From NCBI GenBank assembly GCA_963680875.1, contig OY804588.1, positions 76,904,829 through 76,968,828 of the forward strand: DNA of 64,000 nucleotides, read 5' to 3'. A program made the position numbers and the translations under genes. This stretch comes from Bathymodiolus brooksi (Eukaryota; Mollusca; Bivalvia; Mytilida; Modiolidae). How positions within the stretch are numbered: position 1 is the stretch's first letter; every line of letters starts with the position of its first letter. Shown here in pieces: positions 9,760 to 20,579 of this stretch. Below the pieces are notes generated by a model. That model searched no databases and was not told the origin of the DNA. It saw only the letters and a list, made by a program, of their open reading frames with translations.

Positions 9760-12391
9760 GTTAAGAAGACCTTGACACTGGTAAAAGTAATTGTGGTTTG
9801 GTTTTAACTGTAATTTTCCGTTAATATTTTCCAGACAAAAGTTTTTGTTTAATGATGCTTGCCAAAGATTGATAGGTTTTGAGTGTAATAAGTTTTTTAT
9901 TTCTACGAGACCTGTTTCTCCAGTTGATACAGAAACTATTCCATCGGGACTTCCTGCTATGTACCTTTGTTCGGGATGAATTACAAGACCGCTGCGATGA
10001 ACTATGACATTTTCATTTTCCTCTGCCTTTTTCAACTTGTACTCTTCAATTGTGGTGTCTTCCTGAAGTATACCATTTCTAGTATGGCGATTACCATGGA
10101 ATGTTGAATACAGGATGTTGCGGACTAATTTTTTAATGGGTATAGATGGGTTCCTTTTTACAATTGTACCAAAATTTGAAGCAGTAATTCTTTTCTTTCT
10201 TTCTGAGTGCCAAAGACCTGATCGAGTGAGATTGTTGAATGGTAGATGTAGTAATAGTTTTACATTGTTGGGCCGAAAGGTTGACATGATTTTCAATAAA
10301 TGATTGTTGAAGCTGATCCAAATCTGACTGAGAAACATCATCAGTAATATCAATAGCTTCTGGTCCATAAGCCTGTCGAGCTTTCTTTGTTGTGCTGGTC
10401 TTAATTGTTGTTATTTTCTTCTTCCAACGCATGTGTTGCACATTTGGTTTTGACTTATGCTTCAAAGAGTTTTTTAATGTTTGATCACGACGCGAATACA
10501 ATTTCCTAAAGTGGTAACCTGGCTCTGTTCCAGTCGAATCTTCCCAAACCTTACAAGACCACTCAGGTCCAAGATTCATCCGTAATGCTCCACCATAACA
10601 GCGTGCATGCCAAGAACCACGATTACAAAGGTTGTAAACTTTACCTCCATCAAATTTTGTTCTTATATGCATCCAACTTTCTGCAAGGTTTGTAGTGCTG
10701 TTGTTTATTAGCCTGTCTGATTTGTCTGCAATTTTACTAAGTAGTAAAGTAACGTCTTTAATTATGTGTTTTTCTACATTTTGATAATCAATAGATGTAC
10801 CATATCTTGACTCTTCTTGCAAATCAATTGACGATCCTTCATTCCAATAATCAACTTGTTCCTCAATTAAATCGGTTTCCTCAATACCTGGCTGACATGA
10901 AGACATGCATGATGTGGAGTCTGTTTGTGTATGTTGTGGAAGCTGGATTTTAGCACGACAAAAATCGGAACAGTGTTGGTGTTGCCCAAATATATGGTGA
11001 ACATACTTTCTAATGTCATTGCTCAATCTTTTTGTTGCAGTATTTTTATCACACTTTTTGTCATTGTATTCTTTTGAGCGTACACGAATGGCACACCTAA
11101 CAGCACTTACAAGTCTAACTCTAGTTGTTTTGGAGAGATGGTGTCTACCCTTGTATAGCTGGTTGTCAGAAACAAGTTTTTCAAGATTCGTTCTGTAGCA
11201 CTTGCAAATGTGATTAGCACACTCTTCTTTGGCAACATATCTCCCCCAGCCTGGTACTTCCTGTCTTATCCTAGAAAAAACAGATGAATCCCCATCTCCA
11301 ACAAGCCGCATGTACCTTAGACCATGTTTACTTTCGGCCTCCAAAAAACCTTCTAAAATGATATCACCTTCCATTGATTGGCTATCATGGTCCCAGTTCT
11401 TAAAACATGTGTGTGGCTTGCTACTTTTATGGTTACATAAATAACAATACTTATTACGGACGCCAATGTGTAAAAGCTTTTAAGTCTCTTTTCCAATTAT
11501 AATGGCCACACCACCCGCTGCGTTATATGAATGTTTGTGTGTTCTCTTTGACCACCCACCATCTGTAATAACTGTTATAGCAGGAACCTCTTCATGGTAA
11601 TCTTTCCGTTCAATTGCTAGCCGTTTTTCCTCCTGTCCTGCTGCCAACATGTCTGCTAGTAAAACATCATGCCACCACTTTCCGATGTCAGTCTCTATAG
11701 CACTAAATGATGGCTGTGATAAGCCTGGTGAATTCAGCGTTGCCATAAATTCATTTAAATGGGACGGACCATTGCCTGTAACCATACTGCCCCATACAGC
11801 ACGAACATTTATGTCAAAACGTTTTGACCCTGGAACCTTCGGACTACTATCAAAGCTAAACTTTTGTGAGCACCCCTGACACTGTGCTAGCATAACGCTT
11901 GCTAAACCATATGAACGAAGTTCAGATTCTAATTTAATAGGCGGTCTCCCTGCTGAGGCAATTTTCATGGCATCTGGACATAGACATACATGCAAGGTGA
12001 TATCAGATATGTGGGACTGCAGGCAATCTAAGTTTATAATCCTATAACCTTTTGGACTAAGGTCTTTTATCTTACGTATCTTCAATTTCAAACTACAGTC
12101 TGATGCATATGAGGCATATAGTGATCCAATTGTTTTATAACTTGTTCTCTGTGTTTTGTACTGTCTATGAGTTTTTCTGATTTTGAGTCTCAATTTTTCC
12201 TTTCTCAGGTGTTTTGACTTTGTTATGGTATATATAGGCCTTCCTAAATATTTATTCTGTCTAATTTTCCTGTGTCTGCCTAAACTGTGACCAAATACTC
12301 TACTTATTTTGGTTTTCCTACCCATTCTTATTGCAAGCATATAATGTAAACAAATCAAGATGTATCCGTTTGCTCTCCATACTTTTGTCAT
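9760..12391 (-). pseudogene. Mutator-like transposase fused to a YqaJ-type exonuclease, interrupted
   Basis: A minus-strand gene of a large DNA transposon. The likely start is the ATG at 12325 (MGRKTK, then a very basic N-terminus); an ATG at 12391 in the same frame is possible. The transposase part shows TDGGWSKRTHKHSYNA (near 11,560-11,510), a Cys/His cluster CX2C...HTCF (about 11,445-11,400), GDGDSSVF (near 11,300) and ECANH, which I recognise from invertebrate Mutator-like transposases. The YqaJ domain (lambda-exonuclease fold; SGLWHSERKKRITASNFG, then SPDGIV and LVEIK) is at about 10,225-9,760. Breaks seen: an in-frame TAA at about 11,481, a frame change near 10,240, and the LTR element inserted after 9760. 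The last ~80 codons lie at 1048-807. Confidence 0.75.
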
Positions 12392-12399
12392 TGTGGGTC

Positions 12400-14262
12400 A
12401 TTCATAAATTAATATTTATTTTTTACTTACCAATATGTGAATGTCATTTTAACCTTTACTTTAATGTTTCAAATTCATGGATTTGTGTTTTTAATGAGTA
12501 TTAAGCAAGAAATATTTATCGTACATAACACGTGTTGTCAGGATATCATTCACAAGCACAACCGATAAATTACTCGATCAGGCCGTATAAACTGTGCCTG
12601 ATGTTTAATCAGTCGTGTTAATCATTCATATCAAAGCAATAAATATGTATTGACACTGATACTTACAAATAGATATTTACTGATTGTCCACAAAACTAAT
12701 TTTTTTCTACTGTTTACATCGTCTTGATCAAAGATCAACCGCTTTTCCACAAACCGGAAGATAATATATCTGAAATAGATAATATTTTCGTATTGAAAAA
12801 ACTGTTACGAAACAAGTCAAATTCCTGCCAGAAATGCAATTTATGTAATACTAATTGCGTGTAACATTGTAAAATCTTATTTTACATACCTTTATTAAAC
12901 ATTTAACGTTATTTTCATAATACGCAAATGCGGATTAATTTACACTTCTACTTTCGATTTCAAAGATTGGAGGGGTACGAAGATTCAGCTGATTATTAAA
13001 CATTGTTAATGGTAACTAGGTGTGGTGTCATTGTAAAATACATACTCCTAAATGAATATATGTTCATATAACATAGACCAAAAGAAGATCAGAACTGCCA
13101 TATTCTCAAAAATCACATAAGTTCGAGTCCCCTACAATTTGCAAAACGGCGGCGTCCATCCCGTGTTGTAAAATTGCAAACACTTGACATTTTTGGACAA
13201 AAGGCTTAACAGAAATAAGTTTTAAATGCTAGCTTGCACTACATATGATCTTTGGGATTGAAACTCGTATATTGAAATGACTGAAAACTCTTCCATTGTA
13301 TTTGGAAGTTGTAAGGTGAGAACACCAATTGAAGCAAAGTAAACTTTGAGTGGTTTTCTATGCATAGACCAAATTTCAAGTCTGCATATTAAGCAATAAG
13401 GATACAATTGATAAATTTTATAAATGCATCTCAGACCACAAATTTTGACTTTAGTGGAACCTTAAAACTCACAACATATTATATGACTTCCGTGAATTAT
13501 TTCTTAATTCTCCCAAAACAACATCAACATGGCGCAGATTCGTTAGTGCGTACCCGGCGTACACTCCTATCCCCAATTTTAAAAAAACCCAGAAAACATA
13601 AAGTATAAAAATATTCTACACAAAACGACAAGCTTTTGGAGAAGCAATGAGTGGGGTGTGTTCAATTGATGAGAATGCAGTATTTAGCACTTTTTACTCC
13701 AGAGCATGGCATTGGCGGCAGCCAGATACCTGGTCCTGGGTGGCTACATAACTCCCTTATTTAAAACAAATCAAGTATTTATGGTGTAATCATTGAAAGT
13801 AATGTGGACTGTTTCTCACCTGATCTATTTTTCTGCAGAAACTGATCGTATTCTCCTTCCGGTAGTATAAGTGGGACAGGGGAGATAATCGATACACAGC
13901 TTGTTTTTATGAATTAACCTCATTTCAAACAAAGAATGATTTAGCTCTACTTTTTACCATTTTATAAAGATCTGAACAACTTGGTTTCAAAGTTTTATTT
14001 TTATCTTATGCCCCCATTTATACATATTGTTTTTAATCGTGTGTGTGAAAAAATCGATTAAATTATACAATACACATTACATAATGTAGTTGAACAACTG
14101 TTTATAAATAGAACCCTTTAAAAAAATTAATCATGCAAATTAAATGTACGAAATTTTCACATTGAAGCAAACACGGTTTTATTTATCGAATCTCTTTGCC
14201 AAGCAGCATCCTTTCCTCTTCATATTTACTTGTAATTGCTCATGGATGAATTAATATCTATT
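12400..14262. other. AT-rich non-coding region
   Basis: No gene or RNA can be supported. The first part is upstream of the transposase gene and may include its promoter and transposon end, but no terminal repeat matching the far side was found. Short open frames here have no recognisable features. Confidence 0.5.
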
Positions 14263-14960
14263 CACGGTGTAGAATGCTAACGGACTACTCGGGGTTTTTA
14301 ATCCTATACGTTTCATAGTGATTATGACGTAGAAGAAATATCTTATTGTAAGTAGATAATATCTCCACAATCTTACCCCATCAAACGTCACAATTTTTCC
14401 TTCTCTTCGGCTTGTTTAGCCATAGGTTCTTTTTCCTCTTTACCCTAAAAAAATAAACACAATAAGTCCTTTGCTTAAAATTCCTAACAGTCCGGTGCCA
14501 CAAATATTGGCAATAAACCATGAACACAAAAAGTCCGTTGCTCGGCTTTTACAATAAAACTTAAATATGTAATAAGTATTATTCTTTCATATACTTATAT
14601 AGTTTCCATTTGTATTGGATATGTTATAAAGGAAAACGAAATAGTCAAAAATGATATAAAATGCTTATTTGAAGGAAAAACAAGACGATGTTTAATGGGT
14701 TCGACGGTATCTTGTGCTTGTGTTGGACTTGCTGAAATAACCACGAGGTTGACCAAAAGCAATCATCCAAAAACTTCAACATAGTTCATTAGTACATTCC
14801 GTAAATGTAGTAATATGAAGACTTACGACTTTTTACGATCTGTGTGGTCCATTTTCTGTGACAGGTATATTTTTTAGCACGCAACAAGTCCGTTGCTCAG
14901 CCCGAGTAGTCTGGAAACGCAGAAAAAAAACCGAGTAGTCCGTTACCATTCTACACCGTG
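14263..14960. mobile_element. Non-autonomous TIR DNA transposon (698 bp)
   Basis: The ends are inverted repeats of about 30 bp: 14263-14292 (CACGGTGTAGAATGCTAACG...) and 14960-14931 (CACGGTGTAGAATGGTAACG...), with a single mismatch. Inside, a subterminal motif resembling AAGTCCGTTGCTC recurs at about 14463 (degenerate), 14529 and 14885. The element has no coding capacity. TT flanks both ends and TTAA follows the right end, but no convincing target duplication can be read, so the superfamily is open. Confidence 0.8.
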
Positions 14961-16202
14961 TTAAATATTGTTATTGATTGTTACTGCTCCTGGTGGCCCA
15001 TTGTTGGTACATGTATATAATAACAAATATTTTATATTCAATTTGCAACAATATGCAACTTTATCTTTATTTAAATGTTGATGGTTTTTTTTTCAATTAT
15101 AGTCACATTTTTTCTCTGCAGACTATAGGATATGGTAGGAAATTCATACCTAGCAGACATTAGGGAATAACTGTAATATTTTTTAAGTATTGCCAACGTA
15201 AATAGTCGGTTTTACTGTCGCAAATTGAGCTTAAATGTTGGCGTATAGTGAGGCCAGGTGAACGAATATTCGTGACAGTAAAACAGGCGGCTCACGTCGA
15301 CAGCACTTCAAATAGAATATGGTTATTCAAATTCTAATGAAATACTCCAAACAGTAGCATTTGCTTACAATTATCTTCTATTATTAATCAATTGCATTGC
15401 GCCTTTTTCACAGTGTATTTCCCACAATAGTTCCGTAGTTACAAACATTTCGTTTAGAAGCAAACTCTTTTATAAAATATTCAGTGAACCATTATGTAAT
15501 CATAACCAAAAATATGATCAACTCGAACATTTTAATAATAAATTTAATGTGTGTCACTTCAAATCAATATTCGGTGAACAGTTACCAACAAGGTAAAACA
15601 TCTACTTTGACGCGTAAATGCAATTAATCAATGAAATTGCTTGTAACATAACCAATTGTATTACAATCTATATATTTGGTCAGCGATTGCATACAAAAAG
15701 GAATCAAGTCAATGCAATTTGACTTCTCAAATAGAACAAGTGCAGGATGAAATGAAATAACTGGTTAACAGTCCCAAATGATTTACACGCAAGTTATGTC
15801 ATATATTATAGTTAATATACCTTAAATTAATCAACAAATGAATATATCCTCGAATAAAAAGTCACGAAAAATACAAAAAATACACCATCAGAACAGTTTG
15901 AAAATTTAATCGAAACTCCTAGAAAATGAGGACAAAGTCGATACCCTAAATACATATAAACATGACCGTTTACTCTCCTAACTTGGTACAGACATGTCAA
16001 TAACAAGTTGTGGGCTTAAACGAGTTTTATCGGCCACAATAAATTGAGATGATGCAAGTTATTTATGCTTGCGTTTTCTAGCAATCCACGCGAGACAACT
16101 CCATCAAATTAATAAAAACAGTATTTCTATCATTAAAGATACAAAGATACAGAAAATTACACTTTAGAGTCTCAGTTAATTAGAAACAAGAGTAGTTCAT
16201 AC
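14961..16202. other. AT-rich non-coding region
   Basis: No supported gene. A short inverted pair (TTTTACTGTC near 15,208 and GACAGTAAAA near 15,274) is too short to call an element. Confidence 0.5.
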
Positions 16203-16592
16203 CATCCACGAGGGGGCGCACATCAACAAGGGAGGTGGAAGAAAAGGGGGCGGGAGATGGGAGGAGGGGAGGGAGGTGGGAGGAAGGGGCGGGAGGTGGG
16301 AGACATAGGGGCGGGGAGTGGGAGAGAAGACATTTGTAAAATGGGAGAAAACTTATCCCCCCAAAAAGAATGTGAATAAATAACTTAAGAGATTTAATTT
16401 TCCTTGTCAGGAGGAAGGGGAAAGGGAAAAATGATGACAATGATCATTTAAGAAACACAAATTTAAGAAAGTCAATCATAGATAATAAAATTGCAGAAAA
16501 ACGGATTTTTTTCGGATTTGTTTTTCATTTAAGTTTTCAAGAGAAAGGGAGCGGTAGGTGATAGAGAAGGGGGAGGGAGGTGGGAGAGAGTG
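16203..16592 (+). repeat. G-rich purine tract with G-quadruplex potential
   Basis: From about 16,203 to 16,326 the plus strand is almost wholly purine, with many GGG/GGGG runs in GGGAGGTGGGA-like units. A shorter patch lies at 16,548-16,592 (GGGGGAGGGAGGTGGGAG). The open minus-strand frame across 16,180-16,440 is a by-product of the low complexity. Confidence 0.7.
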
Positions 16593-16699
16593 CCCCCTGT
16601 CCACCCCTCATCCATCTTTAATCGAATCAAGACGCATTTTTGTAGAGTGCCTGCCTCATATACATAATTTGTAATAGGCGATATTTCTTTTTTATTTGA

Positions 16700-16798
16700 A
16701 CCGCATCGGTGGTGTAATGGTAGCGTGCTCGACTTGAGTTCGGTATTGTGGGTTCGAGACCCGGTCTGGTCTAACCAAAGACTACACTATTTGTATTT
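16700..16798 (+). repeat. tRNA-derived SINE head, truncated
   Basis: A tRNA-like head with A box TGTAATGGTAGCG and B box GGTTCGAGACC, followed by TCTAACCAAAGACTACACTA. The 5' and 3' acceptor halves do not pair, so it is not a working tRNA gene. The trailing sequence matches the head of the 'cttagcggagaagca' SINE family found twice per unit further on. It is cut off at 16,799 where the reverse-transcriptase element begins. Confidence 0.7.
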
Positions 16799-16888
16799 GT
16801 AATCCTCTGACTTGTGACTGCTCCCACTCTCCTTTTCAATACAACCCATATGGACATGTAATCACTAGTGATCTGAATATCATTCAAC

Positions 16889-18522
16889 ATGAGTCTTCGA
16901 AAGGTGATTTCTCGTGGTCCTAATTTCAGAGAACCTCAACAAATCAATTGGAAACATAATTTCAAGATAATTATGGATGCTGTTGAAGATTATGCCAGAA
17001 GTTGGATAAAGAGAGAAGTAGACCAAGATCCTGAGTTAGAGTACTTGTCAGACCGGGTTAGAACAATCAGGTCTCCAGTACAAGGTCGGATTCGTAAACT
17101 CAAAAAATGTGTTAATAGTCGACCTAAGTCTGTATTTAAAGACCAAGAAGCTGTTAAGTGTCTTTCCTCTCTTCATGACAAATATGTTATCGTTACTGCG
17201 GACAAGGTTTCCAACAATATCGTGTTTGTATGTAAATCATATTACTACGAATGTCTAATCAAGGAATTAGGCATAGATAACAACACCTCTGATAATACCA
17301 CATACAAACCAACTTCTTTCAACAAAGATGAAATCCTAGCTAACCACAGATCCTGTATGGCCTATTTAAACATTCCCTCTGGTAAAGAGTCTGAGGATTT
17401 ACCCTATTTGTATTGGATACCTAACCTCCATAAGACACCATACAAAGAAAGGTACATAGCGGGATCATCAACTTGTTCGACGAAAGAATTGTCTATTCAC
17501 CTGACAAAGATTCAGTCTGCAGTAAAAGAGAGACAACAAAATATTGTGAAACTGTTTACTCGCGTAGTGGCATAAATCACATGTGAATTTTGAAAAACTC
17601 CAAAGATCTTTTGCATAACCTTAAATCAAGATCTTTCTCTCAGGTATCCTCCACCAAAACTTGATTTTTCAACTCTGTATACCACCCTACCGCATAACAA
17701 ATTAAAAACCCGCTTAACAGAAACCATTCACAAAGCTTTCAGTCATAGAAACAATGGCTCAAAATGTGTTGTATTAGGCTACAATTCCACATATTTTTCA
17801 AACAAATTTCAAAAAGGTAAAACATGCTACTCCGAGGAACAAGTGATCAGTATGCTGGAGTTCCTCATCAATAACATATTTGTCTCCTTTGGAGGGGCAC
17901 TGTTTCAGCAGGTCGTCGGCATACCAATGGGTTCAAATTGTACACCTCTTTTTATACTCATATGAGTTGGAGTTTCTTCAAAATCTTGTAAAAGATAAGA
18001 AGATTCATGAAGCTAGAGCCTTTAATTTCAAATACAGGTATATTGATGACGTTTTATCTATCAATAATTCTAGATTTGCAGAATTTCTTCCATTGATATA
18101 TCCTCCAGAGCTGGAAATTAAAGAGATCACAGCTACAGTTTCGTCCGCATCATTTTTGGGCTTATACCTCGAATTTGACGGCAGTGGTCAATTCAGTACT
18201 AAAATTTATGATAAACGGGATGACTTCAATATTAAAATCATAAATGTTCCAAATATTAGCAGCAATATACCAGCTTCTCCTGCATATGGTGTTTACATCT
18301 CGCAATTGGTTCATTAAGCAAGGGCCAGTAGCAATTATTCTCATTTCTTGAAACGTCTTCTTTATCTGAAAAAAAAGACTACTGGACCAGGGCTATCAAA
18401 AGATTCTCCTTTTTCGATCTCTTAAAAAGTTTATATTCCGATACCAAGATCTTGTCGAAATATATTCTGTATCTGCAGAGACGATAATAAACGATGGATT
18501 TTCATTAAGTGAAAATGTATAA
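16889..18522 (+). pseudogene. Reverse-transcriptase element copy A (Penelope-like candidate), decayed
   Basis: The frame opens at the ATG at 16889 and runs to 17,575. It includes KYVIVTADKVSNNIVFV and PYLYWIPNLHKTPYKERYIAGSS, which resemble the fingers region of Penelope-like RTs. After frame breaks the palm motifs are still legible: DFSTLYTTLPH near 17,661, FGGALFQQVVGIPMGSNC near 17,888, and the catalytic YRYIDDVL near 18,035. The thumb-like C-terminus (IYDKRDDF..., then VYISQL) extends to a TAA at 18,520. A small deletion near 17,955 removes residues after the GIPMG motif. No GIY-YIG endonuclease is seen downstream, so assignment to Penelope-like elements rests on RT-motif memory. The 5' UTR begins at about 16,799. 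Confidence 0.75.
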
Positions 18523-18847
18523 AGATCAGGATTAAGTAATTGTGGTTTAGACATGACGTCATTCAACATCTCATTTGAAATCAACTTGTGTAAGAAGATG
18601 ACCGTTTAGTTAAAACATTCTGCAGAGACGATAATAAACGATGGATTTTCATAAAGTACTGCGTTGACTATTATTATGCCGATTTTGTCCTAGTACTGTT
18701 AAAAATGTTGTTATAGTGAAAACCGGAACCTTTCTTTTCCCAGTTTTCCGGTTGTTGACTGATTTTGTCTGTTTGTTGATTTATGAGTTTTGCCTGTCCA
18801 TTTAGAAGATTGCTCGGTGTTCGGCAATTTTGTTATTACCCTTATGT
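18523..18847 (+). other. 3' region of RT element copy A
   Basis: Non-coding. It contains the end motif shared with the other RT copies (CCGGTTGTTGACTGATTTTG, then GCTCGGTGTTCGGCAATTTT), but about 90 bp present in B and C (with ACCAAGTCAGGGCCATT) are missing. An 18,460-like CTGCAGAGACGATAATAAAC segment is repeated at about 18,620. Confidence 0.6.
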
Positions 18848-19012
18848 ACCAGAATTATAGTTCCTTTCTCCCACATGACGTGTAAGTAAGGAACGATAGC
18901 TCTGGAAGTAGAGATTGAGGAGCGATATGTACCAGATTTATCGTTCCTTTCTCCCACATGACGTGAAAGTAAGGAACGATAGCTCTGGTAGTAGAGATTG
19001 AGGGCAATATTT
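18848..19012. repeat. Paired ~83-bp hairpin repeats, 3' of RT copy A
   Basis: Two monomers (starting 18,848 and 18,931) of a unit whose arms are ACCAGAGTTATCGTTCCTT-like and its reverse complement around a ~21-nt loop with CCCACATGACGTG. They are followed by a GTAGAGATTGAGG spacer. Here the arms carry mismatches. Matching pairs follow RT copies B (33,748) and C (49,209), and related arrays precede copies B-D. Confidence 0.8.
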
Positions 19013-19844
19013 ATATTTTCCCGCATCTGAAAATGTTCGTGTTGGTGTATCATGATGTAAACTCAGAAATAACGCTATTGTATTTGAAGAGTTGCCGGGG
19101 TCAATTGGGGATCTACGCTACCGTCAAACAATATCTTGGAATGAAAGCACAGTAAAAATATGATAATTTTCAAACTCAGATAGTTATTGTTTGTGTCATG
19201 TGTGCTTGCTTTCGTTACAAGTGTGGAATAGTCAAGAGTCCACTGTCCTCAATTCCAATACCTGCTTCACAAAGGAGCCTAATTTTTTCTATTTGTCTGG
19301 AATAAATTGATGGGTTTAGCATTATGCCGATTTTGGAATATTATTAAAATCTGGATTTAAAAAACAAAACAAAAAACATATATAAAATGAATATTTTCTC
19401 TCAAGTACATTTCACAATGAAACATAAAGTGTTTTTCATCATCTATTAATTAACACTTCACTGTGCTTTTTTAATGTCTTCCATTTTCAATCAGAAAGTT
19501 GTGTGCATCAATTCTTAGTTTGTATTTAATTTTCTATTTTAAATCATTAACAATTTAAGTAAATGTTCATTGGTGAAAAATAAGGTTAATCATGAAAATA
19601 TTACGCCTCATATATAAAATAGGAATACTCCTTACGTTTGTAATTGTTGCTGTATATATATCTTTATTCTCTTAAACCATTGTTATATGTTTGTATAAAA
19701 TATCAATTTACAACCTCAACATGTACAGTATTGGGTAAAGAATTATTTTAAAATAATAAAATAAATCATTAATTCTGCTATTGAAGATGGGCGAAAAATA
19801 CAAATGAAACAAGAAATGACTGCAGGAGAATATTTCAGAAAATA
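19013..19844. other. Non-coding AT-rich part of the unit
   Basis: No gene supported. It is closely matched by about 33,912-34,745 and 49,373-50,206 in the other units. Confidence 0.55.
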
Positions 19845-19974
19845 CAGTCAAACCTGGCCACCTCTATATAGCAAATCACTGTCTATAAAGGGAAGTCTCA
19901 TTTTTCCCATTAATCTGCTCATAAGGCCACATTTTCAGGTTTCATTATGGGTCATTTAGATACAGGTTTGACTG
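19845..19974. mobile_element. MITE with CAGTCAAACCTG termini (unit A)
   Basis: A 130-bp element with 12-bp perfect inverted termini, CAGTCAAACCTG and CAGGTTTGACTG, flanked by TA on the left and TT on the right. In the other units it is TA on both sides (34,746-34,875 and 50,207-50,336), consistent with Tc1/mariner-type TA target duplication. Confidence 0.85.
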
Positions 19975-20124
19975 TTAATGGTTTTATAAGGAAATATAGG
20001 ATAATCTCTCAGTGTGGAAAGACTTTTGACCTATGAATGTACAACAATTATTTTTAATAATAAAACTTTATTTCACAAGCATATAATGACAATTAGTATA
20101 TGCATACATATTCCTAAATGTTAA

Positions 20125-20470
20125 AGGCACACAGGCTGTCAGAATCGAATTTTTTTTGCATATTAAAAGTTGCCAATATTCGATGTTTTATACTAATAAA
20201 ATGTTCTGAACAAAAATCCAGGTTTAAAAATATGTTATAATGTTGTAATTAGTGAAAAAAATTCAAATGTTTAGCATTGGGCGGATCAACATTGAATTCT
20301 TTCCTGGATGGAAGAATATCAAACAGCGACGTATTTCCTTCGTTCTAGACTATTTACGTATGATATTATGAAAATTCCAACTGCAATATATCTTTATGGG
20401 TTTATAAATCAAATTTTATGTCTTATATTGGTAAACATTTTTTGTTATTATTATAACGGCCTGTGTGCCT
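20125..20470. mobile_element. MITE with AGGCACACAGGC termini in TTAA (unit A)
   Basis: 346 bp with inverted termini AGGCACACAGGC and GGCCTGTGTGCCT, flanked on both sides by TTAA (20,121-20,124 and 20,471-20,474), as expected for piggyBac-type target choice. Equivalents: 35,026-35,372 (unit B) and 50,487-50,826 (unit C, with the left terminus damaged). The open frame inside (20,308-20,499) is not convincing as a gene. Confidence 0.8.
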
Positions 20471-20579
20471 TTAACAATAGATATATTAATAATAAATAAT
20501 AATAATAATAAAAAACACTTGTTATAAAAACATGATATGTTTACCATGTACCGCAGTGGTGATATTTTCGTTTGTATGT

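Noticed and set aside
15205..15285. Short inverted repeat TTTTACTGTC/GACAGTAAAA as a MITE
   Set aside because: Arms are about 10-12 bp and no target duplication or second copy is seen.
16702..16775. Possible tRNA gene
   Set aside because: A and B boxes are present but the acceptor halves do not pair, and the downstream sequence is SINE body.
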